Shown: piece by piece, positions 9,272 through 16,633 of the stretch | Layout: every line of letters starts with the position of its first letter | Position numbering within the stretch: the first letter of the stretch is position 1 | Assembly (NCBI GenBank): GCA_021796135.1 | Contig: JAJYOQ010000009.1 | Span: 1 to 25,950 of the forward strand | DNA: 25,950 nt | Reading direction: 5' to 3' | Origin: Bacteroidota bacterium | GTDB lineage: Bacteria; Bacteroidota; Ignavibacteria; Ignavibacteriales; Ignavibacteriaceae | Notes under the pieces: generated by a model | Databases searched by the model: none | What the model saw: the letters and a program-made list of their open reading frames with translations, nothing else | Told to the model about the DNA's origin: nothing | Program-made: the position numbers and the translations under genes

Positions 9272-9290
9272 TATAATATCTGATATTATA
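9272..9290. repeat. AT-only inverted repeat upstream of sprA
   Basis: Eight-base arms TATAATAT and ATATTATA surround a CTG loop in the 263-base gap between the cupin gene and sprA. All stem pairs are A-T, so it is a weak terminator candidate, and no T tract follows on the minus strand. It might be an operator or may simply reflect base composition. Nothing else recognisable is seen in this gap, and no small coding frame stands out. Confidence 0.35.
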
Positions 9291-9367
9291 TAATAAGGTA
9301 ATTTTTTTTTCTCTAAAATTGCTTATTTAGATTAAAGTGTAACATGGAAAATTATGATATTTCAAGA

Positions 9368-9910
9368 TTAATTTCTAGTAAACCGCAAAATTAATTCTTT
9401 ATGACCTTGAAATTTATCCAGTAGAGTATCTCTTTTAGCCAACTCAAAATCAGAAAAGTCAAAACCGGGAGCGACAGTACATCCTAATAAAGCATAAGAC
9501 TTTTTATCTATGACCTCAGCCGCAAACCAATTTCCTGCTTTAATTACAACTTGGAAATTCTCATTAGATTCTAAATCATTACCAAGATAAATTTTACTCA
9601 ATCCTTGATGCTCGTTCAAAATATAAATAATTAAAGCACTTCCTTTGTAAAAATGCCACAGCTCATCGGACTGCAGGCGATGAAAATTAGAGACATCATT
9701 TTCGGAAAGTAAGAAATAAATAGAGGTTGAAAAGTTTCTTTTTCCCGAATATCGAGTGGGCAGCTGGTTCTTTAAGATAATTTCCTCAGCCCTATAGAAT
9801 TCCTTATAATATCCGCCTTCCGGATGAGGCAATAAGCCAAGTTTGGAAATATAATATTGTGCATTAAGAACAGCCATATGAATTTTATTTCTTTTTTTGA
9901 TTTGGATCAT
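9368..9910 (-). CDS. Cupin superfamily protein, DUF985 type
   Basis: A 180-residue small cupin. Diagnostic segments are LGLLPHPEGGYYKEFYR (residues 24-40), the strand STSIYFLL followed by NFHRLQSDELWHFYKG (75-90) and the closing GCTVAPGFDFSDFELA (143-158). This pattern defines the DUF985 / cupin-5 family, which includes yeast YML079w. H77, E83 and H86 sit where a cupin ligand or metal site would be. The physiological reaction of the family is not firmly known, so no function is assigned. The outermost ATG at 9910 is given here; an ATG at 9877 (MAVLNAQYY) begins nearer the conserved core and is equally plausible. A strong terminator separates the gene from gltA, so it probably has its own promoter, although none is clearly recognisable. 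Confidence 0.88.
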   Translation of the reverse strand: MIQIKKRNKIHMAVLNAQYYISKLGLLPHPEGGYYKEFYRAEEIILKNQLPTRYSGKRNFSTSIYFLLSENDVSNFHRLQSDELWHFYKGSALIIYILNEHQGLSKIYLGNDLESNENFQVVIKAGNWFAAEVIDKKSYALLGCTVAPGFDFSDFELAKRDTLLDKFQGHKELILRFTRN

Positions 9911-9956
9911 ATTTTTATTATTTATTCCGCTAAATAATAATAAATATGAAATAATA

Positions 9957-9981
9957 AAGCGTGCAATGAAATTGCACGCTT
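9957..9981 (-). terminator. Intrinsic terminator of gltA
   Basis: A perfect 11-base stem (AAGCGTGCAAT pairing with its complement ATTGCACGCTT) closes a 3-base loop and starts 13 bases after the gltA stop codon. On the minus strand the hairpin is followed by the T-rich TATTATTTCATATTTATT. It is the only long G-C-containing hairpin I found in the window and fits Rho-independent termination of gltA. It ends before the cupin gene. Confidence 0.8.
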
Positions 9982-9994
9982 AATGAGATAATAA

Positions 9995-11294
9995 TTACCT
10001 TTTTTCGATAGGAATATAAGGACGTTTTGTTTCACCAATATATATTTGTCTTGGACGGTAAATTCTCGCACCGGGAGTTTCGCGCATCTCTTTCCATTGA
10101 GCGATCCAACCAGGTAGTCTCCCCAGAGCGAACATAACAGTAAACATATTCGTCGGGATTCCCATTGCACGGTAAATTATACCGCTATAGAAATCAACGT
10201 TAGGATAAAGTTTGCGTTCAATAAAGAAATCATCTTTTAAAGCTATTTCTTCAAGATTTTTGGCAATATCAAGAAGAGGATCAGTAACTCCAAGTTCTTT
10301 CAAGACTCGATCTGCCGAAGCTTTTAGAATTTTTGCACGAGGATCAAAGTTCTTATAAACACGATGACCGAATCCCATTAGCTTAAATTTAGATTCTCTA
10401 TTCTTCGCAAGTCCGATATATTTTTTATAATCTCCGCCGTCATTTTTTATTTTTTCAAGCATTTGAATAACTTCCTGATTTGCTCCTCCGTGCAGCGGTC
10501 CCCAAAGAGCGCAAATACCGGCAGAAATTGAAGCAAATAAGTTTGCCTCGCTGCTTCCGACCATTCTAACGGTAGAAGTACTGCAATTTTGCTCATGATC
10601 CGCATGAAGAATTAAGAGCAAATCCAAAGCTTCTTCAACAACTTTTGGAACTTCATAAGCTTCCGAAGGGACAGCAAACATCATATGGATCATATCAGAT
10701 GCATAACCGAGATCGTTTCTCGGGTAAATATAAGGTTGACCAACCGACTTCTTATAAGAAAACGCAGCAATAGTTTTTAATTTTGCAAGAAGCCGAACAA
10801 TATTCAGTTCAACATCAACATTATAGCCATCTTCCGGATAAAATGCAGATAATGAACTAACCATTGCTGAAAGAATTCCCATAGGATGTGCTTTTGGAGG
10901 AAATCCTTCAAAAAATTTTTTCATATCTTCATGTATCAAACTGTGGTGAGTCAGTTGAAACTGAAATCTTTCCAATTCATTTTTATTCGGCAAGTGACCA
11001 AAAATTAGTAGAAAACTAGTTTCAATAAAATTTGATTTACCAGCTAATTCTTCAATTGGATAACCGCGATATTGCAGTATTCCTTTCTCACCGTCAATAA
11101 AAGTAATAGCACTTTGACACGAACCGGTGTTTCCATAGCCGGAATCAAATGTAATTGCGCCACTTTTATTTCTTAATTGTGAAAATGTCTACTCCAACTT
11201 CATTTTCAGTTCCAATTGTAATTGGAAGATCATACTCTTTATCGCTAATAAAAAGTTTTGCTGTATCTGTGAGTGTAATGTTTTGATTACTCAT
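9995..11294 (-). CDS. gltA: Citrate synthase (gltA), interrupted by a one-base frameshift
   Basis: Citrate synthase condenses acetyl-CoA and oxaloacetate at the entry of the TCA cycle. The downstream frame (from TTG at 10993, 332 residues) has the catalytic residues: H in LWGPLHGGANQE, H in MGFGHRVYKNFDPRA and D in NVDFYSGIIYRAMG, numbered about H268, H310 and D367 in the rebuilt protein. That frame lacks the usual first 100 residues. These lie just upstream: an ATG at 11294 encodes 42 residues (MSNQNITLTDTAKL...) and hits TAA at 11166-11168, while the next frame continues with KSGAITFDSGYGNTGSCQSA and RGYPIEELAG, standard GltA N-terminal sequence. Removing one A near 11173 joins them as a 432-residue protein, very near the usual 427. 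If the shift is real, the gene is inactive or expressed only by recoding. Confidence 0.9.
11173..11174 (-). other. Frameshift site in gltA
   Basis: On the coding strand TTAAGAAAT appears where TTAGAAAT would give the expected TIRNKSG. The extra A changes the frame to TIKK followed by stop. Both the upstream and downstream parts look like normal citrate synthase, so the coding potential is intact apart from this one base. Confidence 0.82.
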
Positions 11295-11429
11295 ATTGAG
11301 CCCCGTATAATTTTTAATTTATATTATTTATTTATTAAATTTTATCAATCACTTTTATTATTTAATAATGTTAAAATTTGTAATTTAATCTCCTTTCTTT
11401 TAGTATAATAAATACATATAATACAAATG

Positions 11430-11440
11430 ATTGTTACAAT
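11430..11440. repeat. Short perfect inverted repeat ATTGT-T-ACAAT
   Basis: Five-base arms around a single central base, about 135 bases upstream of the gltA start. Its size and symmetry would suit a small dimeric repressor, but the sequence matches no operator I can name and could be chance in AT-rich DNA. Confidence 0.25.
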
Positions 11441-11461
11441 TTGAATTAAAAATTATAAACA

Positions 11462-11479
11462 ATTGATGAAACAATCAAT
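11462..11479. repeat. Inverted repeat ATTGAT-N6-ATCAAT upstream of gltA
   Basis: Six-base arms separated by GAAACA, about 170 bases upstream of the gltA start. The arms resemble the half-sites of an FNR-type box (TTGAT/ATCAA), but the spacer is 6 rather than the canonical 4, so it is recorded only as an inverted repeat that might bind a CRP/FNR-family regulator. Confidence 0.25.
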
Positions 11480-11590
11480 GTGATTTTAAACCTATTTTAA
11501 CTTCTTAATTAGACACTCAGTGCAATGACCGGCTATAATTAAATTAGACAATATTAAACGTCAGGATTAGATCAATATAACAAACAGTAC

Positions 11591-12886
11591 TTATAATATT
11601 TCCTTACTAAATAAAGCAATTATTTCATCTGCAGCCATTCTCCCGCTAAGGACAGCACTTTCAATCGTAGAAGGAAGCCCGGTATCTATCCAGTCTCCTG
11701 CTAAATAAAAATTTTTGATATGGGTTTTAGAAACCGGTCTTTTATCTTTAATAGAATTTGAAGGGATATATGTAGCTTTTTTTTCTTTTATGACTTTGTA
11801 ATGAATTACAGTTTCTTTTTTTAGAGGAGTATAGGATTCAATCTCATTTATTACAATTGAGAATATCATTTCACTGGTCATATCAATTAATTCATTTGCG
11901 TTACTTATAACTGCGGTCAAATGCGATCCATGATTAAAAATCCAATGAACATTTGAGTCAATTAAAGCATAAAATGTATTTTCTAATTTATTATCACTCA
12001 ACCAGATATGTACAGAAATGATAGATGAAAATTTAAAAATTTCTTTTAGTTTTAAAATTTCGGTATAAAATTTTCCTAATTCTAAAATAGGAACAGATGA
12101 AATTACATAATCAAAATCAGAAATATTCCTTTTGGAGGATACCAATTCAGTTATATTATCATTATAAGACTTTAAGGATATTATATTTTCGCTAAATGAA
12201 ATACTACCGCCATTATCTTCAATAAATTTTTCGGCATGATTGCAAAATGTTTCAGTAAGCCCATAAGCAGGTAAAATAATTCTTGCAGCTGAATCCCCGC
12301 TAAGAAAAATTTTTTTTAGAATATGAACAAAATAAATAGCAGAAGCATCTTTTATATTGCAGTTTAAAGCGCCTATAGCAATAATTTCCCAGAATGCTTT
12401 TCTAATATCCTCATTTTGATTTTCTTTTATCAGCCAATCATTTACAGATAGGTTTTGAAGTTTTTTAACTGAATAGAAGGGGATTTTTATAAGAAGGGAT
12501 AAAATCTTTATTCTTTCTGAAAACTTTACAGCATTATAACTTAGTAACCCTAAAATTAGATTAAGAGGATAGAATATCGCATATGATTTTAATTGAAATA
12601 TTTGAAAGTGAGGTTTTATAAAATTTATGGATAATTTTTTTTGGAAGATTAAATTATCCTCAGCTTTTATTAGTTTTATAAATTTTAAGGTTTCAACATA
12701 ACAGCCCATAATAATGTGCTGCCCATTGTCAATGACAGTTCCGGTAGTATAATCTTTAAAGGAATAAGCGCGACCGCCTAATTTTGGGGATGCTTCAATA
12801 ATTTCAACTTGGATTCCGGCATTGGAAAGATAAACTGCTGAACTTAGCCCGGCTAATCCGCCTCCAATTATAAGGCATTTTTTCAT
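11591..12886 (-). CDS. hpnE: HpnE, hydroxysqualene dehydroxylase (FAD-dependent)
   Basis: A 431-residue flavoprotein of the phytoene-desaturase-like amine oxidase family. It has an N-terminal dinucleotide-binding loop GGGLAGL (8-14), an acidic residue at the end of the second strand followed by SPKLGGRA (E31 to about 40), the HpnE-type DNGQH motif (53-57) and a C-terminal AGDWIDTGLPSTIESAV (396-412) that contacts FAD. In the HpnCDE route it reductively removes the hydroxyl from hydroxysqualene to give squalene. The order hpnC-hpnD-hpnE and the DNGQH and C-terminal motifs favour HpnE over a carotenoid desaturase. The ATG overlaps the hpnD stop by one base (TAATG), so translation is probably coupled. 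A carotenoid or other terpenoid substrate cannot be excluded from sequence alone. Confidence 0.88.
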   Translation of the reverse strand: MKKCLIIGGGLAGLSSAVYLSNAGIQVEIIEASPKLGGRAYSFKDYTTGTVIDNGQHIIMGCYVETLKFIKLIKAEDNLIFQKKLSINFIKPHFQIFQLKSYAIFYPLNLILGLLSYNAVKFSERIKILSLLIKIPFYSVKKLQNLSVNDWLIKENQNEDIRKAFWEIIAIGALNCNIKDASAIYFVHILKKIFLSGDSAARIILPAYGLTETFCNHAEKFIEDNGGSISFSENIISLKSYNDNITELVSSKRNISDFDYVISSVPILELGKFYTEILKLKEIFKFSSIISVHIWLSDNKLENTFYALIDSNVHWIFNHGSHLTAVISNANELIDMTSEMIFSIVINEIESYTPLKKETVIHYKVIKEKKATYIPSNSIKDKRPVSKTHIKNFYLAGDWIDTGLPSTIESAVLSGRMAADEIIALFSKEIL

Positions 12887-13728
12887 TAATAAACTAGGCT
12901 ATACTTTGCCCAAACGCCTACAGCAATGCCCACTTTTTCAATATTTGATACTTTAATATTTTTTTGATAGACATTATAATTTGCAGTTACTATTTTCTCT
13001 AAAATTTTGTGATAAATGTGCTGCATAGCTCTTGCAGCAAACATTGAATATTTATCATCTAAATTCAAAGATTCTGAAGCAATATTAAAATATTTTTCTG
13101 CCCGCTGTACTTGGTATTGCATTAAGGATTTAAAATTCTCATTGTAAGTTTGGTTTAAGAATTCTTTTTCTGGATAACCATATTTTTCTAAATCTTCTTG
13201 AGGTAAATATATACGCCCTAATTGAGAATCTTTCTTAACATCCCGCAAAATATTTGTTAATTGTAAAGCAATTCCTAAATTTACTGCAAAGTCTTTAGCA
13301 GATTTATGTTTATATCCAAATATTTCTATGCACATCAATCCGACTGTTGAGGCAACCCTATAACAGTATAATTGTAAATCATCAAAGGTTAAGTATCTTT
13401 TTTTCTGAAGATCCATTTCCATTCCTTTTAATAAGTCAAAAAATGGGTCTAAAGGAATATTAAATTGATTGATAGTTTTGCCTAGTTTATTCAAAAGTTG
13501 GTAATCAGAGTGACCTTTCAAAGATTTTTCCAATTCAGTTCTCCATCTATATAGTCTTTCGGATTTTAAATCATCTGATTCACTATCAATATCAACAATA
13601 TCATCAGTCTTGCGGCAAAAGGCATAAACAGTATTCATCGCCTCACGCTTTTCAGTCGGAAGTAAATTAAAAGCATAATAAAAACTACTTCTGCTTTCTT
13701 TAGCTATTTCTTTTGCTGTTTCAATCAT
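12886..13728 (-). CDS. hpnD: HpnD, presqualene diphosphate synthase
   Basis: A 280-residue all-alpha trans-isoprenyl-diphosphate synthase of the squalene/phytoene synthase family. The first aspartate-rich motif is DDIVD (42-46) and the second is in LTNILRDVKKDSQLGRIYLP (157-176, with D163 and D167), which chelate the magnesium-diphosphate of two farnesyl diphosphates. The NILRDV...GRIYLP form is typical of HpnD and of bacterial phytoene synthases. Here the neighbouring hpnC and hpnE make HpnD the better choice: two FPP condense to presqualene diphosphate. The start ATG overlaps the hpnC stop in an ATGA, and the stop overlaps hpnE, so the three genes form one transcript with coupled translation. 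CrtB is the main alternative. Confidence 0.87.
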   Translation of the reverse strand: MIETAKEIAKESRSSFYYAFNLLPTEKREAMNTVYAFCRKTDDIVDIDSESDDLKSERLYRWRTELEKSLKGHSDYQLLNKLGKTINQFNIPLDPFFDLLKGMEMDLQKKRYLTFDDLQLYCYRVASTVGLMCIEIFGYKHKSAKDFAVNLGIALQLTNILRDVKKDSQLGRIYLPQEDLEKYGYPEKEFLNQTYNENFKSLMQYQVQRAEKYFNIASESLNLDDKYSMFAARAMQHIYHKILEKIVTANYNVYQKNIKVSNIEKVGIAVGVWAKYSLVY

Positions 13729-14573
13729 TTAATATTTGTAAATGTTTTTACTAAAATATTCCAAAAATCTTTCTTCATTATTGAAGGACGATAATTTAGG
13801 ACATCATAATTATTCTTACGAATCTTTTCTAAAATGATTTCGCCGCCGCTGATAGTCCAGCTGATTTCATATTTTAACCCGCCTCTTAAATATTTAAACA
13901 AATTTTTGCCATTAATATATAAATCTGCAGTTCTTTCAACATTTTGCTTAACTAATTGCCTTAATTTAAAATTATTTTCGTTTAACTCAAACATTTTTTC
14001 GGAAATGTTTAATTTTTCCATATCTTCTGTGGGATAATAAATTCGACCTTTTATAAAATCTATACGAGTATCCTGCCAAAAATTTGTTAACTGCAAAGCG
14101 GTACATATTGAATCAGAACATCTATGCGCCTCTTCGATACGAATATTAAAAATTTCAAGTATCAATCTGCCTACTGGATTAGCCGAATTTTCGCAATATT
14201 CTAAGAGCTCATCAAAGTTTTTATATCTTGTTTTAGTAATATCCTGACGAAAAGCTTTGAGCAAACGATAAAAATTAATTGTGGAGAGTTTTAATTCATA
14301 AATGGTAGAATACAATGCAAATTCGAAATGGTTTGAATATTTTTTTTTTAATAATTCATCCAAGTGATACTTAAATTCGTCAAGTTTTCGTAACCTATCT
14401 GTTGCATTAAGTTCACCTTCATCGGCAATATCATCTGCAGTTCTGGCAAACCAATATATTATTGCTATATGTTTTCTTAAATCTTTAGGGATTAAATATG
14501 AGATTACCGGAAAATTCTCATAATGATTTTTAGCAAATTTTATTGCTTCATTATATGCTGCTTCAATATTCAT
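13725..14573 (-). CDS. hpnC: HpnC, hydroxysqualene synthase
   Basis: A 282-residue protein of the same fold as HpnD but clearly diverged from it. It shows the first aspartate motif DDIAD (47-51) and a second motif LTNFWQDTRIDFIKGRIYYP (162-181; D168, D172). The NFWQD signature, with Trp-Gln before the Asp, is characteristic of HpnC rather than HpnD or CrtB. HpnC converts presqualene diphosphate to hydroxysqualene, which HpnE then reduces. It is the first gene of the operon; a strong sigma70-like promoter ends about 18 bases before the ATG. The gene runs divergently from prfC. Squalene made here could feed hopanoids or another triterpenoid, but no squalene-hopene cyclase is in the window. Confidence 0.88.
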   Translation of the reverse strand: MNIEAAYNEAIKFAKNHYENFPVISYLIPKDLRKHIAIIYWFARTADDIADEGELNATDRLRKLDEFKYHLDELLKKKYSNHFEFALYSTIYELKLSTINFYRLLKAFRQDITKTRYKNFDELLEYCENSANPVGRLILEIFNIRIEEAHRCSDSICTALQLTNFWQDTRIDFIKGRIYYPTEDMEKLNISEKMFELNENNFKLRQLVKQNVERTADLYINGKNLFKYLRGGLKYEISWTISGGEIILEKIRKNNYDVLNYRPSIMKKDFWNILVKTFTNIK

Positions 14574-14590
14574 CCATTATTCCATATTTC

Positions 14591-14619
14591 ATTATATAGA
14601 TTGATTCCAAGTCTGTCAG
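14591..14619 (-). promoter_or_regulatory. Sigma70-like promoter of the hpnCDE operon
   Basis: On the minus strand CTGACA (14614-14619) matches the TTGACA -35 box at five of six bases, and TATAAT (14591-14596) matches the -10 box exactly, with a 17-base spacer. Transcription would start near 14584, giving an untranslated leader of only about 11 bases before the hpnC ATG at 14573. No clear Shine-Dalgarno lies in that leader. Confidence 0.55.
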
Positions 14620-14818
14620 AGCATTTTATATTGATTATTGATAAGTAAGCTTAAAATAATTAAATTTGTAATGAAATAATAATTTAGTTTTATAATAATT
14701 GAAGTTAAGATGAATAATTTAAGCCAATTGAATCTTCCTTTCAATCACTTCATAAATTAAGAATTCTTTATCAAATCGTTTCATAATTAGCAATTTTCTA
14801 TAAAGATAAAACATTTCA

Positions 14819-16411
14819 ATGATAAACTTAAAAGAAATTAATCGGCGCAGAACATTTGCAATAATTTCGCACCCGGATGCGGGGAAAACAACATTAACGG
14901 AAAAATTTCTTTTATATGGCGGTGCAGTACAGCTTGCCGGTTCAGTTACAGCGAGGAGAAATCAAAGGTCTTCGACTTCTGACTGGATGGAGCTTGAAAA
15001 GAAAAGAGGCATTTCTATTAGTTCTACAGTGCTTCAGTTTGATTACAAAGGATATAAAATTAATTTACTAGACACCCCAGGACATGAGGACTTCTCTGAA
15101 GATACCTACCGTGTGCTAACTGCAGTTGATGCGGTAGTAATGGTAATTGACGCGGCGAAAGGCATTGAGGCACAAACTAAAAAACTTTTTGAAGTCTGCA
15201 GAAAAAGGTCGATACCAATTTTTACATTCGTTAATAAATTAGACCGGCCTACACTTGATCCGCTAGCATTAATAGATGAAATTGAAAGCGTCTTAAAAAT
15301 CGGGGCTTTCCCGATGAATTATCCATTAGGTACCGGACTGGATTTCAAGGGAGTTTACGACCGTATCGGAAAAGAGATACACTTATTTGAAAAAACAACA
15401 GGGGGTCAATTCATTGCTCCTGTGTCAGTACATGATGTAACAGATCAAATTGTAAAGGATAAATTAAGCGAGCAAAATTATGCTAGATTAATTGAAGAAC
15501 TTGAAATGTTGGACACTGCAGGAGAAGAATTTAATGCATCGTCTGTTATTGAAGGTAAATTGACTCCAGTATTTTTTGGAAGCGCTATGAATAATTTTGG
15601 AGTACAGCTTTTACTGGATGGGTTTTTGGATTATGCTATTCCCCCTGCACCAAGGATGAGTTCAATCGGCATGATTCAACCGGAAGATGACCAATTTTCC
15701 GGATTCATTTTTAAGATTCAGGCAAATATGGATCCAAAGCATAGAGATAGAATCGCCTTTCTCCGTGTTTGTTCCGGTAAATTTTTGAGAGATATGCAGG
15801 CATTTCATGCTACTTCAGGTAAGAAGATTAGACTATCCAATTCACAAAAACTTTTCGGGCAAGACAGAGAAACAATAGACGAAGCTTATGCCGGTGATAT
15901 TATCGGTTTTGTGGGAAACTCTAATTTTGGAATTGGGGATACTATAACTGAAAATCCTGCAATATTATATAAAGAAATTCCAAAATTTGCACCTGAATAT
16001 TTTGTCTTTATTCAAAACCCAAACCCGTCAAATTACAAGAAATTCAGAGACGGTCTTGATCAACTGCTGCAAGAAGGTGTAATACAAGCATTTTATTTGA
16101 AAAATTCTTACCAAAAAGTTCCGTTACTCGGAGCAGTCGGACCCCTTCAGTTTGAGGTTGTTCAATATAGATTACAAGATGAATACGGAGCTGAAACGAG
16201 ACTAGAACAAACCAGCTGGAAAGTTTTGAGGTGGATTTCGCCGAACACAGACTCTGCATATTTAGACAGCATTATATTACCTGCCGGTGCAGCCATTGCA
16301 TTTGACTCAAGCGAAAGATTGGTCATCTTACTTACAAGTGAATGGTCATTAAACTATTTTATTGAAAAGCATCCGAAAATTGAGTTATCAGATATCCCCT
16401 TTACCATTTAA
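14819..16411 (+). CDS. prfC: Peptide chain release factor 3 (RF3)
   Basis: A 530-residue translational GTPase, equal in length to E. coli RF3 (529). G-domain motifs are SHPDAGKTT (17-25), the switch region around RGISISS (63-69), DTPGHEDF (85-92) and NKLDR (139-143). The RRTFAIISHPDAGKTTLTEK opening and the later beta-barrel domain with FKIQANMDPKHRDRIAFLR are RF3 signatures and separate it from EF-G, which is longer. RF3-GTP removes RF1 or RF2 from the ribosome after peptide release and acts in the cytoplasm. The ATG at 14819 places the P-loop at the expected distance; no good Shine-Dalgarno precedes it. It is divergent from hpnC, with a 245-base shared upstream region. No obvious terminator follows it. 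Confidence 0.96.
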   Translation: MINLKEINRRRTFAIISHPDAGKTTLTEKFLLYGGAVQLAGSVTARRNQRSSTSDWMELEKKRGISISSTVLQFDYKGYKINLLDTPGHEDFSEDTYRVLTAVDAVVMVIDAAKGIEAQTKKLFEVCRKRSIPIFTFVNKLDRPTLDPLALIDEIESVLKIGAFPMNYPLGTGLDFKGVYDRIGKEIHLFEKTTGGQFIAPVSVHDVTDQIVKDKLSEQNYARLIEELEMLDTAGEEFNASSVIEGKLTPVFFGSAMNNFGVQLLLDGFLDYAIPPAPRMSSIGMIQPEDDQFSGFIFKIQANMDPKHRDRIAFLRVCSGKFLRDMQAFHATSGKKIRLSNSQKLFGQDRETIDEAYAGDIIGFVGNSNFGIGDTITENPAILYKEIPKFAPEYFVFIQNPNPSNYKKFRDGLDQLLQEGVIQAFYLKNSYQKVPLLGAVGPLQFEVVQYRLQDEYGAETRLEQTSWKVLRWISPNTDSAYLDSIILPAGAAIAFDSSERLVILLTSEWSLNYFIEKHPKIELSDIPFTI

Positions 16412-16571
16412 ACTCTATCTTTATTATAATAATCAACTGATTAATGATTAAGTCCCTCTAGTTTATTTATTTAATAAAAATAGATTATTATTTCGATAAA
16501 ATTATTCCCTATTAATTTCCATTAAACACTATAAAATAATGCTCATAACTTCTTTAATAGTGGCATTAAAT

Positions 16572-16600
16572 ATGACACATTATTTAGTTATGCTGATAAT
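16572..16600 (+). promoter_or_regulatory. Sigma70-like promoter of the GH16 gene
   Basis: ATGACA (16572-16577, five of six against TTGACA) and GATAAT (16595-16600, five of six against TATAAT) are separated by exactly 17 bases. Transcription would start near 16607, about 27 bases before the ATG, leaving room for the ribosome binding site at 16623-16627. Confidence 0.45.
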
Positions 16601-16622
16601 TAATATTAAAAATATAAATAAT

Positions 16623-16627
16623 AAGGA
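16623..16627 (+). promoter_or_regulatory. Ribosome binding site AAGGA of the GH16 gene
   Basis: AAGGA lies 6 bases before the ATG at 16634. It is one of the few clear Shine-Dalgarno sequences in the window and fixes this start, which also places a signal peptide at the N-terminus. Confidence 0.6.
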
Positions 16628-16633
16628 AAAACA

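Larger units (their letters stand above)
11295..11590. other. 296-base gap between hpnE and gltA
   Basis: Very AT-rich sequence with no credible coding frame or RNA gene. It must contain the gltA promoter (minus strand), but no clean -35/-10 pair was found. On the minus strand a purine block AAAGAAAGGAG (near 11390-11400) resembles a Shine-Dalgarno site but no start codon follows at a usable distance. Two inverted repeats are listed separately. No terminator hairpin is visible after hpnE. Confidence 0.5.

Noticed and set aside
9957..9981. The 25-base palindrome as a dispersed repeat or uptake sequence
   Set aside because: I found only one copy in the window, and its position just after gltA with a T-rich tail fits a terminator.
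9995..10993. A naturally short 332-residue citrate synthase
   Set aside because: The missing N-terminal region is encoded immediately upstream in a shifted frame and matches the family, so the short form is a product of the frame break.
11462..11479. Canonical FNR box upstream of gltA
   Set aside because: Half-sites TTGAT and ATCAA are present but separated by six bases rather than four.
16044..16259. Minus-strand open frame inside prfC
   Set aside because: It is antisense to the conserved C-terminal domain of RF3 and its translation resembles no protein.
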